The notes below the pieces were generated by a model. The model saw only the letters and a program-made list of their open reading frames with translations. It had not been told where the DNA came from and did no database searches. From positions 868,001-932,000 of the forward strand of contig NZ_JACOEA010000001.1 of NCBI RefSeq assembly GCF_014281125.1: 64,000 nt of DNA. Direction: 5' to 3'. Position 1 is the first letter of the stretch. Each line of letters begins with the position of its first letter. The position numbers and the translations under genes were made by a program. The stretch comes from Lawsonibacter celer. Lineage in GTDB: Bacteria > Bacillota > Clostridia > Oscillospirales > Oscillospiraceae. Shown here piece by piece: positions 15,853 to 24,837 of the stretch.

Positions 15853-17226
15853 CTACCGTGTCCCGGGCTGTTCAAACTTTTTCAGTTTTTTATACAGGGC
15901 GTTGCGGGAGATACCCATAAGCCGGGCCGCCTTGGTTTTATTGCCTCCGGCCTGGAGCATGGCGGTCCGCAGGGCTTCGTATTCCAGCTCGTCCTTTAAA
16001 TGGGTGAGGGAGCCGCCGACCGCGGGCGCGGTGCCCGGACGGGGTGCAGCGCTGCCGGGCGCATACTCAAAGTCCTCCGGCTGCAGGGTGTCTCCCCGGC
16101 AGCGATTCATGGCCCGCTCCAGCGCGTTGTGCAGCTCCCGGACATTGCCCGGCCAGTGGTAGGCCATCATGCGGCGGAGCACCTCCCCGCTGATGGAGCT
16201 GATGTCTGTTCCCAGCTGATAGTTGAGCTTCATCAGAAAATTCCGGGCCAGGACCGGGATGTCCTCCTTCCGCTCCCGCAGGGGCGGTATCCGGATCCGC
16301 ACCACGTTCAGCCGGTAATAGAGGTCGCTGCGGAACCGCCCCTCTTCCACCTGGCGGCGAAGGTGGACATTGGCGGCCGCAATGATGCGTGCGTCCACGG
16401 GGATGACCGTGCTGCCGCCCACCCGCTCGATCTCCCGCTCCTGGAGCACACGGAGCAGCTTTGGCTGCATGGACAGGGGCAGCTGGTTGATCTCATCCAA
16501 AAAGAGGCTGCCGCCGCTGGCCAGCTCAAACTTGCCCTTCCGTCCGCCCCGGCGCGCGCCGGTAAAGGCCCCCTCCTCATAGCCAAAAAATTCCGACTCC
16601 GCCAGTTCCGCGGGAATGGCCGAGCAATTGATGCGCACAAATCGCTGAGCCCGACGCGGGCTGCAGTCGTGGACCGCCTGGGCCACCAGCTCCTTACCCA
16701 CCCCCGTCTCCCCCTCGATGAGCACGGTGGAGGAGGTGCGAGCTGCCGAAATAATGTCCTCCCGCAGTCGCTCCATGGCCTCGCTCTCCCCCACAATGCC
16801 GGAGAGGTTATAGCTGGCGGCCGAGAGGGTGCGCAGCCGCTCTTTGGCGCTGCTCAGCTCCCTGGCCAGCTGGCTGGACACCTGGGAAAAGCGCCGGGCG
16901 TACTCCGTATTAGCAAACTGTCCCCAGATGAGCACACCCAGCAGCGCTCCATCCTCCAACAGCGGGAAATAGGAGACCAGCCCCTCCTGCCGCTTGGCCC
17001 GGATCTGATACCCCACCAAAGGCCGTCGATTTTTGAGCACCTCCGCCACCCGGCTGTCTGGCACCAGATCCCAGGGGTGTTTCCCCAGGGGCGATTCCGA
17101 CCCCGGGCTCATGGTGCGCATCCAATTTTGGTTGACATAAACATATACGCCGGAGGCGTCGGTAATGGCGATGGAATCACAGACCTCCAGGGCGGCCAGG
17201 GCCAGCTTCAGGTTCAGCTGCTCCAT
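15853..17226 (-). CDS. Sigma-54-dependent transcriptional activator (PAS-AAA+-Fis)
   Basis: A 457-residue enhancer-binding protein. Residues 1-110 form a PAS-like sensor (ITDASGVYVYVNQNW...LGKHPWDLV). The AAA+ domain has Walker A GETGVGKE (172-179), the sigma-54 contact loop GAFTGA (219-224), Walker B SLFLDEI (240-246) and the arginine-finger region SDLYYRLNVV. A Fis-type HTH ends the protein (KTKAARLMGISRNALYKKLKKFE). The GAFTGA loop shows it works with sigma-54. It sits directly behind the ptb promoter with its -24/-12 element, which makes ptb-buk its probable target, in the manner of BkdR-type regulators. Confidence 0.9.
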   Translation of the reverse strand: MEQLNLKLALAALEVCDSIAITDASGVYVYVNQNWMRTMSPGSESPLGKHPWDLVPDSRVAEVLKNRRPLVGYQIRAKRQEGLVSYFPLLEDGALLGVLIWGQFANTEYARRFSQVSSQLARELSSAKERLRTLSAASYNLSGIVGESEAMERLREDIISAARTSSTVLIEGETGVGKELVAQAVHDCSPRRAQRFVRINCSAIPAELAESEFFGYEEGAFTGARRGGRKGKFELASGGSLFLDEINQLPLSMQPKLLRVLQEREIERVGGSTVIPVDARIIAAANVHLRRQVEEGRFRSDLYYRLNVVRIRIPPLRERKEDIPVLARNFLMKLNYQLGTDISSISGEVLRRMMAYHWPGNVRELHNALERAMNRCRGDTLQPEDFEYAPGSAAPRPGTAPAVGGSLTHLKDELEYEALRTAMLQAGGNKTKAARLMGISRNALYKKLKKFEQPGTR

Positions 17227-17311
17227 ACGGCTCTCTCCTCTCCACGGCTTTCTTTTGTCCTATGGTAGCATAAAAGGGGCGGCAAGTCCAGGGAGCATGC
17301 CCGCTCTGTTC

Positions 17312-17340
17312 TGGACAAGGGCGGACCGGATTGCTATAAT
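17312..17340 (+). promoter_or_regulatory. Promoter of MFS gene 17384
   Basis: TGGACA at 17312-17317, 17-bp spacer, TATAAT at 17335-17340. Confidence 0.75.
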
Positions 17341-17383
17341 AGCATTAATCTTTCTAACTCTGCGCAAGGAAGTGTGCCCCCAC

Positions 17384-18544
17384 ATGTGGAAAAACCGGAA
17401 CTTTCTCCTGATCTGTCTGCTTAATATCGTCTCCTGGCTATCCCTGTACATGCTCAATACTACCATTGTCCCATATGCCAAAACCCTGGGCGCCGCCACC
17501 AGCGTGGCCGGGATCGTCTCTGGTCTCTATTTTGTGGCCTCCTTCGGTACCCGCCCCTTTTCCGGCGTGCTGGGTGACCGTTTCTCCCGCAAGAAGCTGT
17601 TTCTCTTCTCCTCGGTCCTGCTGGCTGTGGCCGGATTGGGGCTGATCTTCGTAAAGCATATTTGGCTCCTGCTGGTCCTGCGGGCATTGCAGGGGGTGGG
17701 GTACAGCATCACCACCACTATCGCCATGGCCCTGGCGGCCGACACCCTGCCCGCCGACCAGATCGGCGCGGGGATCGGCTACTTTGGCCTGACCACCGTG
17801 ATTGGACAGATGGCGGGCCCCGCCATGGCCCTGGCCATTCAGGAGCGCTGGGGCTATCCGGTTATGTTGGCGGTCTCCCTGCTGCTGCGGCTGGCTGCGC
17901 TGGCCCTGACCTTTACGCTTCCGGAAAACGCCGCCCGGCCACGGCCCCGGGCTTCAGGCCGCCCCCGGCTCTCCCTCTGGAGCATTGTGGAGCGCCGCTC
18001 CCTCCTCCCCGCCGGGGTGGGCATGCTCTTTTCCACCCTGAACAGCGCCATTTCCGCCTTTCTGGTGGTCCACGCGGAGGCCTATCAGATCCCCGGCGCG
18101 GGGATGTTCTTTACCGTGAGCACCCTGACCATGTTCCTGGCCCGCTCCCTGTGCAGCCGCCTGACCGACCGGCGCAGCCTGGCCGCCACCGCCCTCTTCA
18201 GCGGCTGCCTTTGCATTGCCACCATGCTGCTGCTGGGTCTGGGGCGCAGTCAGACCACCCTACTGCTGGCGGGGGCGGTCTTCGGCGTGGGCTACGGCAC
18301 CCTGCTTCCCGTGACTCAGGCCCGCAGCGTCCAGCTGGCCCCTCCGGAGCGGCGCAGCCTGGGCAGCAGCACCTACTACATCGGCATTGACATCGGCTTT
18401 TCCCTGAGCAATCTGGTCTGCGGCCGTCTTGTGGACTGCGTGGGCAGCGGTCCCATGTACCTGCTTCTGATCCTCCCCGCCCTGGGCGCCATGTCTCTGG
18501 CCCTCTGGAAGGGTCGGGGCGCGCCGCCCCAGTCGCAGGAATAA
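17384..18544 (+). CDS. MFS transporter
   Basis: A 386-residue major facilitator with about twelve hydrophobic segments. The loop 2-3 motif is GVLGDRFSRKKLFL (motif A); RALQGVGYSITTT follows in the next helices. Two halves are joined by a basic Pro/Arg-rich loop near residue 190. The style resembles drug or small-molecule exporters; no substrate can be assigned. ATG 17384 was chosen; an in-frame GTG at 17372 is almost on top of the AAGGA ribosome binding site. It is monocistronic between its own promoter and a terminator. Confidence 0.82.
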   Translation: MWKNRNFLLICLLNIVSWLSLYMLNTTIVPYAKTLGAATSVAGIVSGLYFVASFGTRPFSGVLGDRFSRKKLFLFSSVLLAVAGLGLIFVKHIWLLLVLRALQGVGYSITTTIAMALAADTLPADQIGAGIGYFGLTTVIGQMAGPAMALAIQERWGYPVMLAVSLLLRLAALALTFTLPENAARPRPRASGRPRLSLWSIVERRSLLPAGVGMLFSTLNSAISAFLVVHAEAYQIPGAGMFFTVSTLTMFLARSLCSRLTDRRSLAATALFSGCLCIATMLLLGLGRSQTTLLLAGAVFGVGYGTLLPVTQARSVQLAPPERRSLGSSTYYIGIDIGFSLSNLVCGRLVDCVGSGPMYLLLILPALGAMSLALWKGRGAPPQSQE

Positions 18545-18556
18545 CCCGCCAAAAAA

Positions 18557-18586
18557 GGAGCGCCGGCCTCAGCAGGCCGGCGCTCC
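18557..18586. terminator. Bidirectional terminator
   Basis: GGAGCGCCGGCCT/AGGCCGGCGCTCC stem with CAGC loop and an A-run on the left, between converging genes. Confidence 0.8.
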
Positions 18587-18598
18587 TTCTGCATGCAA

Positions 18599-19717
18599 TC
18601 AGATCAAATTCTGTTCATTCTCCGGGTTAAACAAGTGGATCAAGTCCGGGCGGAACGTGAAGTGGACCTGGGTCCCGTAGGGAATGCCGCCCCGGTGCTC
18701 CGAAGGCAGCTCGGTGGTGGGCACGCGCAGGACCACGTCCTTACCCTCCACATTGGCATGCAGGTGCAGCTCGCTGCCCATCATCTCGGACACGTCCACG
18801 CTGCCCGTGAGGGTATGCTCCGCCGAATCCGGGGCAAAGGTGATGTGCTCCGGACGCACGCCGGCGATTACCTTGCAGCTTTCCACGCCGCAGCTGGCGA
18901 GCTTCTCCTGAGTCTCCCCATCCAGAGCCATCACCGCGCCAGCCACCTTCAGGCTGTATGCACTTCCGCTCTTGGTGAGCTCTGCGTCAAAGAAGTTCAT
19001 CTGGGGGGAGCCGATGAAGCCTGCCACAAAGAGGTTGGCGGGGTGGTTAAACACCTCCTGGGGAGTGCCGATCTGCTGGATGAAGCCGTCCTTCATAATG
19101 ACGATGCGGTCGCCCAGGGTCATGGCCTCGGTCTGGTCGTGGGTGACGTAAATGAAGGTGGTGTTGATGCGCTGGCGCAGCTTGATGATCTCCGCACGCA
19201 TCTGATTACGTAGCTTGGCATCCAGGTTGGACAGAGGTTCGTCCATCAGGAACACCTTGGGGTCACGGACAATCGCGCGGCCAATGGCCACGCGCTGCCG
19301 CTGCCCGCCGGAGAGCGCCTTGGGCCTGCGCTCTAGATACTGGGTGATGTCCAGAATCTCAGCCGCCTCCCGTACCTTCCGGTCAATCTCGTCCTTGGGC
19401 AACTTGCGCAGCTTCAGGGCGAAGGCCATATTTTCATACACCGTCATGTGAGGATACAGGGCGTAGCTCTGGAATACCATGGCGATATCCCGGTCCTTGG
19501 GCTCCACGTCGTTCATGCGCTTGTCGCCGATGAACAGGTCTCCCTCGGAGATATCCTCCAGGCCCGCCACCATACGCAGAGTGGTGGACTTACCGCAGCC
19601 GGAGGGACCAACCAACACGATAAATTCCTTATCTGCAATTTCCAGGTTGAAATCGTGGACTGCAGTAACTTTGTTATCGTAAATTTTCTTGACGCCTTTG
19701 AGCGTAACAGTTGCCAT
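18599..19717 (-). CDS. Sugar ABC transporter ATPase, UgpC/MsmX type
   Basis: A 372-residue ATPase. Walker A GPSGCGKST, signature LSGGQRQRVAIGRAI, Walker B FLMDEPLSNLDAKLR and the regulatory TOBE/OB domain from about residue 235 place it with MsmX/UgpC, which energise several carbohydrate importers. The start is at MATVTLKGVKKIYD; no good ribosome binding site lies near the ATG. It is last of the minus-strand amino-sugar genes, separated from nagA by about 190 bp and a hairpin, so it may serve several transporters, including the permease pair at 22786-24643. Confidence 0.9.
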   Translation of the reverse strand: MATVTLKGVKKIYDNKVTAVHDFNLEIADKEFIVLVGPSGCGKSTTLRMVAGLEDISEGDLFIGDKRMNDVEPKDRDIAMVFQSYALYPHMTVYENMAFALKLRKLPKDEIDRKVREAAEILDITQYLERRPKALSGGQRQRVAIGRAIVRDPKVFLMDEPLSNLDAKLRNQMRAEIIKLRQRINTTFIYVTHDQTEAMTLGDRIVIMKDGFIQQIGTPQEVFNHPANLFVAGFIGSPQMNFFDAELTKSGSAYSLKVAGAVMALDGETQEKLASCGVESCKVIAGVRPEHITFAPDSAEHTLTGSVDVSEMMGSELHLHANVEGKDVVLRVPTTELPSEHRGGIPYGTQVHFTFRPDLIHLFNPENEQNLI

Positions 19718-19854
19718 AGACGCAGGCCGCAGAAGCCGTGCCTCCGCAATCAGCTTCCTCGCGCAGCGGGAGCAGAACCCGAAGCGCCTTACGGCAGGTC
19801 TCCACACTGCCGCACCGCCGGCCCGGCGGATTTTTTCCTCCTTTTTCAGGCTCT

Positions 19855-19885
19855 CCCGCCCCTATAGGGATGGAGTAGGGGCGGG
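19855..19885 (-). terminator. Hairpin downstream of nagA
   Basis: CCCGCCCCTA/TAGGGGCGGG with an 11-base loop. There is no T-run directly after it on the minus strand, so it may be an attenuator or RNA-stabilising stem rather than a full terminator. Confidence 0.5.
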
Positions 19886-19904
19886 CGCCGTTATTATTCG
19901 GGGA

Positions 19905-21038
19905 TCAAACGCCGTGTACAATCTCGCCGTGGAACAGGACGGCCTTCAGCTCCAGATTCTGGTCCAGCACCGCCGCGTTGGCCAGCTTACCCGTCTCCAG
20001 GCTGCCCATCCGGTCATAGATGCCGATGGCCTGGGCGGGGTTTACCGCGGCGGCGGTCACCGCGTCCGCCAGCGGGACGCCGAAGGAGACCGCACGCTTC
20101 ATGCAGGCCATCAGATCGCTGACCGAGCCGGCCAGGGTGTCCGGCTCGCCCAGTATGGTCGCCCGGTTTCCATGCACCTCAATCATCTGGCCCCCGAAGG
20201 GATACGTGCCGTCCGGCATACCGGCAGCCCGGAGGGAGTCCGAGATCAGGATAACCCGACGGGCGCCAAAGAGGCGGAACACCGCGCGAACGACACTGGG
20301 ATGAATGTGCACACCGTCAGAAATCAGCTCCACCCGAACCTCCGGCTGGTCAAAGGCCGCGCCCACCACGCCCGGGGCGCGGTGGGTAAAGGGCGGCATG
20401 GCGTTGAACAGATGGGTGGCCTGCCGGGCGCCGGAGGCGAAGGCGGCGGAGGCGGTCTCATAATCCGCTGTTGTATGGCCCACCGAAACCGTGATGCCAT
20501 CCGCGGCCGCGGCCCGAATAAACTCCATGGCGCCCAGCTGCTCCGGGGCCACGGTCACCAGTTTGACCATGCCCTGCGCCGCCTGCTGTAGCCGTCGGAG
20601 CATCGCCAGGTCCGGGTCGTGGAGGTAGGCCGCGTTCTGCGCGCCCTTTTTGGCCCTGCTCAGGAACGGGCCCTCCAGATTCAACCCTACCACCTCCGCG
20701 CCGCCGGCCTTTTTCTCCCGGTGCGCGGCAGTGTTCCGGCAAATCAGCGTCAGCTGCTCCTCCGACAGGGTCATGCCGGCGGGGCAGATCTGGGTGATTC
20801 CTCGGCTGAGCTCGTAATCCGCCATGGCCTGCAGGCCTTCCGGCGTGGCGTCGGAAAAGTCCTCGCCCACACAGCCATGAAAATGCAGGTCGGTCAGCCC
20901 GGGGATCACGTAGCAGCCGGAGGCGTCATAGCTCCTGCCGTCCGAGCTGGCAGACGAGATCTGCGCCCCGTCTGTGCACAGGTCCCGGCGGGTAAAGCCC
21001 TGCTCCACATCAAAAATCTGCCCGCCTGTTATCCGCAT
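19905..21038 (-). CDS. nagA: N-acetylglucosamine-6-phosphate deacetylase
   Basis: A 377-residue amidohydrolase: GlcNAc-6-P to GlcN-6-P + acetate. Metal and substrate motifs are LTDLHFHGCVGEDF, GLNLEGPFLS, VSVGHTTADY, THLFNAMPPFTHRAPG and the catalytic Asp in ISDSLRAAG. Its first 10 bp overlap the end of nagB (21029-21038), implying translational coupling. It supplies NagB with substrate made by the lyase-epimerase-kinase route encoded around it. Confidence 0.95.
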   Translation of the reverse strand: MRITGGQIFDVEQGFTRRDLCTDGAQISSASSDGRSYDASGCYVIPGLTDLHFHGCVGEDFSDATPEGLQAMADYELSRGITQICPAGMTLSEEQLTLICRNTAAHREKKAGGAEVVGLNLEGPFLSRAKKGAQNAAYLHDPDLAMLRRLQQAAQGMVKLVTVAPEQLGAMEFIRAAAADGITVSVGHTTADYETASAAFASGARQATHLFNAMPPFTHRAPGVVGAAFDQPEVRVELISDGVHIHPSVVRAVFRLFGARRVILISDSLRAAGMPDGTYPFGGQMIEVHGNRATILGEPDTLAGSVSDLMACMKRAVSFGVPLADAVTAAAVNPAQAIGIYDRMGSLETGKLANAAVLDQNLELKAVLFHGEIVHGV

Positions 21039-21781
21039 ACCGACACCCCAGCTTCCACCAGCTTATGAAGGGCCGCTTTGTCGCCCACCAGGGTGACGTC
21101 CGGATGCAGCTGTAGGATGGATGCGGGCACCTCTTTCGTCACATGGCCGGTAAAGGCCTGGCAGACGATGTCGGCCTTTTCCTCGCCGCTGACTACAATC
21201 AGAATACGGCGGGCGTTCATAATATTCTTGATGCCCATGCTCAGGGCATGGCGGGGCACCTCGTCAGCGGAGGCAAAGAATCGGGCGTTGGCCGCAATAG
21301 TGCTCTCCGTCAGGTTCACCACATGGGTCTCCAGACCGAAGTCGTCTCCAGGCTCGTTAAACGCGATATGGCCGTTGTGCCCCATGCCCAGCAGCTGCAG
21401 ATCAATGCCGCCCAGGCCGCGGATGAGCCTGTTGTAGGCCGCGCATTCCTCCGCCGCGTCTTTGGCCAGACCATTGAGCACATGGGTGTTCTCCGGCTTG
21501 ATGTCAATGTGGTCAAAGAGATTACTCTGCATAAAATAGCGGTAGCTCTGCTCGTGGTGAGGGGACAGACCCACATACTCGTCCAGGTTGACGGACTTGG
21601 TCTCGGCAAAGCTCAGGTCTCCCTTTTTAAACCACTGCACCAGCTGCTGGTAAATACCCACAGGGGTCCCTCCGGTGGCCAAGCCCAGCACACAGTCCGG
21701 CTTGTAGATCACCTGGGCCGAAATGATGTTGGCCGCCCGGCGGCTCATCGCCTTATAGTCTTCCGCTTGATAAATCCTCAT
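21029..21781 (-). CDS. nagB: Glucosamine-6-phosphate deaminase
   Basis: A 250-residue isomerase-deaminase: GlcN-6-P to fructose-6-P + NH3. Conserved stretches: VLGLATGGTPVGIYQQL, VNLDEYVGLSPHHEQSYR and GMGHNGHIAFNEPG, with the catalytic Asp and His in these loops. The start at MRIYQAEDYK is preceded by AGGGGAGGC. It is cotranscribed downstream of the NanA-type lyase (16-bp gap) and overlaps nagA. Confidence 0.96.
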   Translation of the reverse strand: MRIYQAEDYKAMSRRAANIISAQVIYKPDCVLGLATGGTPVGIYQQLVQWFKKGDLSFAETKSVNLDEYVGLSPHHEQSYRYFMQSNLFDHIDIKPENTHVLNGLAKDAAEECAAYNRLIRGLGGIDLQLLGMGHNGHIAFNEPGDDFGLETHVVNLTESTIAANARFFASADEVPRHALSMGIKNIMNARRILIVVSGEEKADIVCQAFTGHVTKEVPASILQLHPDVTLVGDKAALHKLVEAGVSVCG

Positions 21782-21797
21782 TGTTTTTTTGCCTCCC

Positions 21798-22703
21798 CTA
21801 GCAATACTTCGCGATGGCGGCGTCAATCTGAGCTGCACAGGCATCCACAATCGTGAGGTCCCCGGCGGCCAGATCGGGCAGGGGCTTGCGGACCGTGCCG
21901 CAGAACACGCCCTTTTTCGCCAGAATAGCTTTCATCACAGCATACAGATTGCCATGCGCCGCGCACATCGCATAGATAATGCGGCAGCATTCGTTCTGGA
22001 TCTCCCGAGCCAATGCCACCTCCCCCTTATGATACAACTCATAGATCTTCATGTAAAGCTCCGGCATAACGGCGTAGGTGCCGCCGATCCCGCCGATAGC
22101 GCCCATAGCCAGGCCGGAGACAAACTGCTCGTCAGGGCCATTGAAGGCGGGCACGCCGGCATCAGACCACATCTGAATGTCCTGGGTGGGCATGGAGGAG
22201 TTCTTTACCGCCACCACCCGGGGATTTTTCTTCATCTCCTCCAGCAGAGACGGGGTCAGCGCCACGCCCGCGAGTTGGGGGATATTGTAGATGATGAAAT
22301 CAGTGTTGGGCGCGGCGGCAGAGATGTCGTTCCAGTACTGGGCAATGCCGTAGTTGGGCAGGTGGAAGTAGATCGGCGGGATAGCGGCGATGGCATCCAC
22401 CCCCAGGCGCTCCGCGTGGGCGGCCAGCTCCTGAGAATCTGCGGTGTTGTTGCAGGCCACATGGGCAATAACGGTAATCCTGCCCTTGGCTGCGGACATC
22501 ACATGCTCCAGGACCAGCTTGCGCTCCGCCACGCTCTGGTAGATGCACTCGCCGGAGGAGCCGCCCACATACAGGCCCTGGATGCCTTTCCCGATCAAGT
22601 ACTCGGTCAGCGAACGCACCCGCTCCGGTGAGATGGTGCCCTGGTCGTCATAGCAGGCATAGAAGGCGGGTATGACACCCTGATACTTTTTCATGTCTCT
22701 CAT
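21798..22703 (-). CDS. nanA: N-acetylneuraminate lyase / DapA-superfamily aldolase
   Basis: A 301-residue class I aldolase, expected to split N-acetylneuraminate into pyruvate + ManNAc. It shows VGGSSGECI (the substrate-carboxylate loop), the Tyr in FIIYNIPQLAGV and the Schiff-base Lys in VVAVKNSSMPTQDI. The family includes dihydrodipicolinate synthases and KDG aldolases, but neighbours nagB, nagA, an AGE epimerase and a sugar ABC transporter favour sialic acid. ATG 22703 has TGGAG 9 bases upstream. The fit to sialate over a related ulosonate is inference. Confidence 0.82.
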   Translation of the reverse strand: MRDMKKYQGVIPAFYACYDDQGTISPERVRSLTEYLIGKGIQGLYVGGSSGECIYQSVAERKLVLEHVMSAAKGRITVIAHVACNNTADSQELAAHAERLGVDAIAAIPPIYFHLPNYGIAQYWNDISAAAPNTDFIIYNIPQLAGVALTPSLLEEMKKNPRVVAVKNSSMPTQDIQMWSDAGVPAFNGPDEQFVSGLAMGAIGGIGGTYAVMPELYMKIYELYHKGEVALAREIQNECCRIIYAMCAAHGNLYAVMKAILAKKGVFCGTVRKPLPDLAAGDLTIVDACAAQIDAAIAKYC

Positions 22704-22785
22704 TTTTATCACTCCATTGAGGTCTTGTTTGGGGTCCGGCCCGGAAACACGCGGGCCGGACCATAGAGATCCGTCTTTTGGCCGC

Positions 22786-23715
22786 TCAGCCCTTGACGGC
22801 GCCCATGGTAATTCCCTGGGTGAAATACTTCTGGAAAATCAGGAACACAATGATGATGGGCGCGGCGGCCAGGGCCGCGCCAGCCATCAGGATACCCATA
22901 TCAATGGAGGTCTCCGCCTGCAGTGTGGCGATGCCCAGAGAAATCGTGTAGTTGCTGTTGCTGCTCAGCATAACCAACTGCATAAAGTAGTCGTTCCACG
23001 AATTAATAAAGGTAAAAATTGCTAGCGCCCCAATACCCGGCTTAATTATGGGAAGGACCACAGTGGTAAAGGTCTTGAACTCACTGGCCCCATCAATACG
23101 GGCCGCCTCCAGGATCTCGCTGGGAATGCTCTCCGAAAATTGCTTCATGAGGAACACGCCGAAGGGCCAGCCGACCGTGGGAAAAATAACCGCCCAGATC
23201 TTGTCATACAGATTCAGGAGCGCCATCTCTTTCAACAGGGGGATGAGGATCACCTGCTTCGGCAGAGCCATGGCGCATACAATCAGGCCAAACACAATGG
23301 CCCGGCCGCGGAAGCGTTTCTTCGCCAAGGCATAGCCGGCCATGGCAGCCGTAATGCAGGTCAAAAGCATGGCCACCACTGCCATGAATACAGTGTTCAA
23401 CAACCAGCGGAAGGCCGCAGGGACCACAGGACCGGACAGAAGAAGAATAGGCTCCCCGTTCGAGGAGAAGAGGCTGCTGAAGGGGATATACAGGTCAAAC
23501 AGCGTGGCACTGCGCCGATCAAACAGCCGGGTAAAGTTATCCAGCGTCCACTCCGTAGGGAACCAGACCGGCCGGGGCGCGAGAATGTCAGCGCTCGTCT
23601 TGAGCGCGCCGGTAACAATCCAGTACAGCGGGAATAGAAACAACACAGCCAGGACGATCAATACGATTATGGAAATGACTTTATAGGCGCTTACACGCTC
23701 CACACCAGATTTCAT
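22786..23715 (-). CDS. Sugar ABC transporter permease, MalG type
   Basis: A 309-residue inner-membrane permease with six hydrophobic segments and the EAA coupling loop (EAARIDGASEFKTF). The first segment (VISIIVLIVLAVLFLFPLYWIV) and the long loop before segment 2 are typical of MalG-like carbohydrate permeases (CUT1). It pairs with the MalF-type gene immediately upstream (13-bp gap) and the lipoprotein at 24838. Substrate probably sialic acid or an amino-sugar glycan, by context. Confidence 0.9.
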   Translation of the reverse strand: MKSGVERVSAYKVISIIVLIVLAVLFLFPLYWIVTGALKTSADILAPRPVWFPTEWTLDNFTRLFDRRSATLFDLYIPFSSLFSSNGEPILLLSGPVVPAAFRWLLNTVFMAVVAMLLTCITAAMAGYALAKKRFRGRAIVFGLIVCAMALPKQVILIPLLKEMALLNLYDKIWAVIFPTVGWPFGVFLMKQFSESIPSEILEAARIDGASEFKTFTTVVLPIIKPGIGALAIFTFINSWNDYFMQLVMLSSNSNYTISLGIATLQAETSIDMGILMAGAALAAAPIIIVFLIFQKYFTQGITMGAVKG

Positions 23716-23728
23716 ATACTCGCCCCCC

Positions 23729-24643
23729 TTACTTTTCTTTTGCCAGCCTGAACTGAAGGGCAGACAGGGCGGCAATTGCCAGAGCAAGAATCACACCCAT
23801 GGCGTTGGCGTACCCAAAGTGGCCAGCCTGCTCAGTCAGTTTGAAGGCGGTAAAGTAGATATAATACATCACCGTATTCGTGCCCGAGCCGCCGGAGGTC
23901 AGCAGCTGAATCAGGGCGAAGCACTGGAAAGAATTGATGGTGGTAATCACCAGAATATACAGGGTGGTGGGCATAATCTGAGGCCACTTGATCTTCCAGA
24001 ACACCTGGAAGTTGTTAGCTCCGTCCACCTGGGCGGCCTCCACCAGGGACTGATCCACGTTGCCTAGGGCGGAGACATAGAGTACAATGGGCTGTCCCAC
24101 TGAGGTGGTAAACAGGATCAGGATAATGCACCAGAGCGCAAAGCGCTCGTCACCCAGCCAGTTAATGTTCTTGTCAATGAGCCCGACGCCCTTGAGCACA
24201 TAGTTGAAGATTCCCGTGTAGTTATCGTACATCCATTTCCACACCACGGTAACCGCCACAGAGCCGGTCACCACGGGCAGGTAAAAGACAATTCGGAAAA
24301 AGGAGCGGGCTGCACCATGCATCTTATAGATGGCGGAGGATACCCACAGCGAGAAAATACAGACCGTGGGCACGCTGACCACCACAATGAGGAATGTATT
24401 CCACAGGGCCCTCAGAAACGTCTTGTCGCTGAACAGCTTTACAAAATTGGCAAAGCCGATAAAATTGCCGAACATGCTGCTGCCATGCATATTGGCGTCG
24501 GTCAGGCTGAGGAAGATACAGATAAACATAGGGATAATCACAAACCCAGCAAAGAAAATCAGACTGGGCAGCATAAACAGATAGCCGGAAACATTCTCCC
24601 GCCGCTGCAGCGCCCGGCTCATGGCGGGCTGGCTCTGTCTCGC
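23729..24643 (-). CDS. Sugar ABC transporter permease, MalF type
   Basis: About 304 residues with six hydrophobic segments and the EAA loop (EAAQVDGANNFQVFWKIKWP). CUT1 family. The start is uncertain: TTG at 24643 has AGAGGGG 10 bases upstream, while an ATG at 24622 (MSRALQRRENVSGYL) lacks a clear ribosome binding site. It is separated from the binding-protein gene by a hairpin, which could lower permease expression relative to the binding protein. Confidence 0.88.
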   Translation of the reverse strand, partial: ARQSQPAMSRALQRRENVSGYLFMLPSLIFFAGFVIIPMFICIFLSLTDANMHGSSMFGNFIGFANFVKLFSDKTFLRALWNTFLIVVVSVPTVCIFSLWVSSAIYKMHGAARSFFRIVFYLPVVTGSVAVTVVWKWMYDNYTGIFNYVLKGVGLIDKNINWLGDERFALWCIILILFTTSVGQPIVLYVSALGNVDQSLVEAAQVDGANNFQVFWKIKWPQIMPTTLYILVITTINSFQCFALIQLLTSGGSGTNTVMYYIYFTAFKLTEQAGHFGYANAMGVILALAIAALSALQFRLAKEK

Positions 24644-24760
24644 CAAGAAAAACACGCCCCTCTCATTTGGAAAAGATGTGGTTTGGGGATACGCATCACA
24701 GGTCCGGCTGCGGGGATGGAGCCGAACCTGTCGTGCATACCTCCGCAGCAGAAAACAGGC

Positions 24761-24799
24761 ACACGCCCCTCCCCCGCCCAATGCGAGGGAGGGGCGTGT
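24761..24799 (-). terminator. Intra-operon hairpin after binding-protein gene
   Basis: A 13-bp stem ACACGCCCCTCCC/GGGAGGGGCGTGT with a 13-base loop. On the minus strand it is followed by GCCTGTTTTCTG, a weak U-tract consistent with partial read-through. Confidence 0.65.
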
Positions 24800-24837
24800 A
24801 AACCCGTTAAATGTCAAATACGCTCAGTTCGTAAGGA

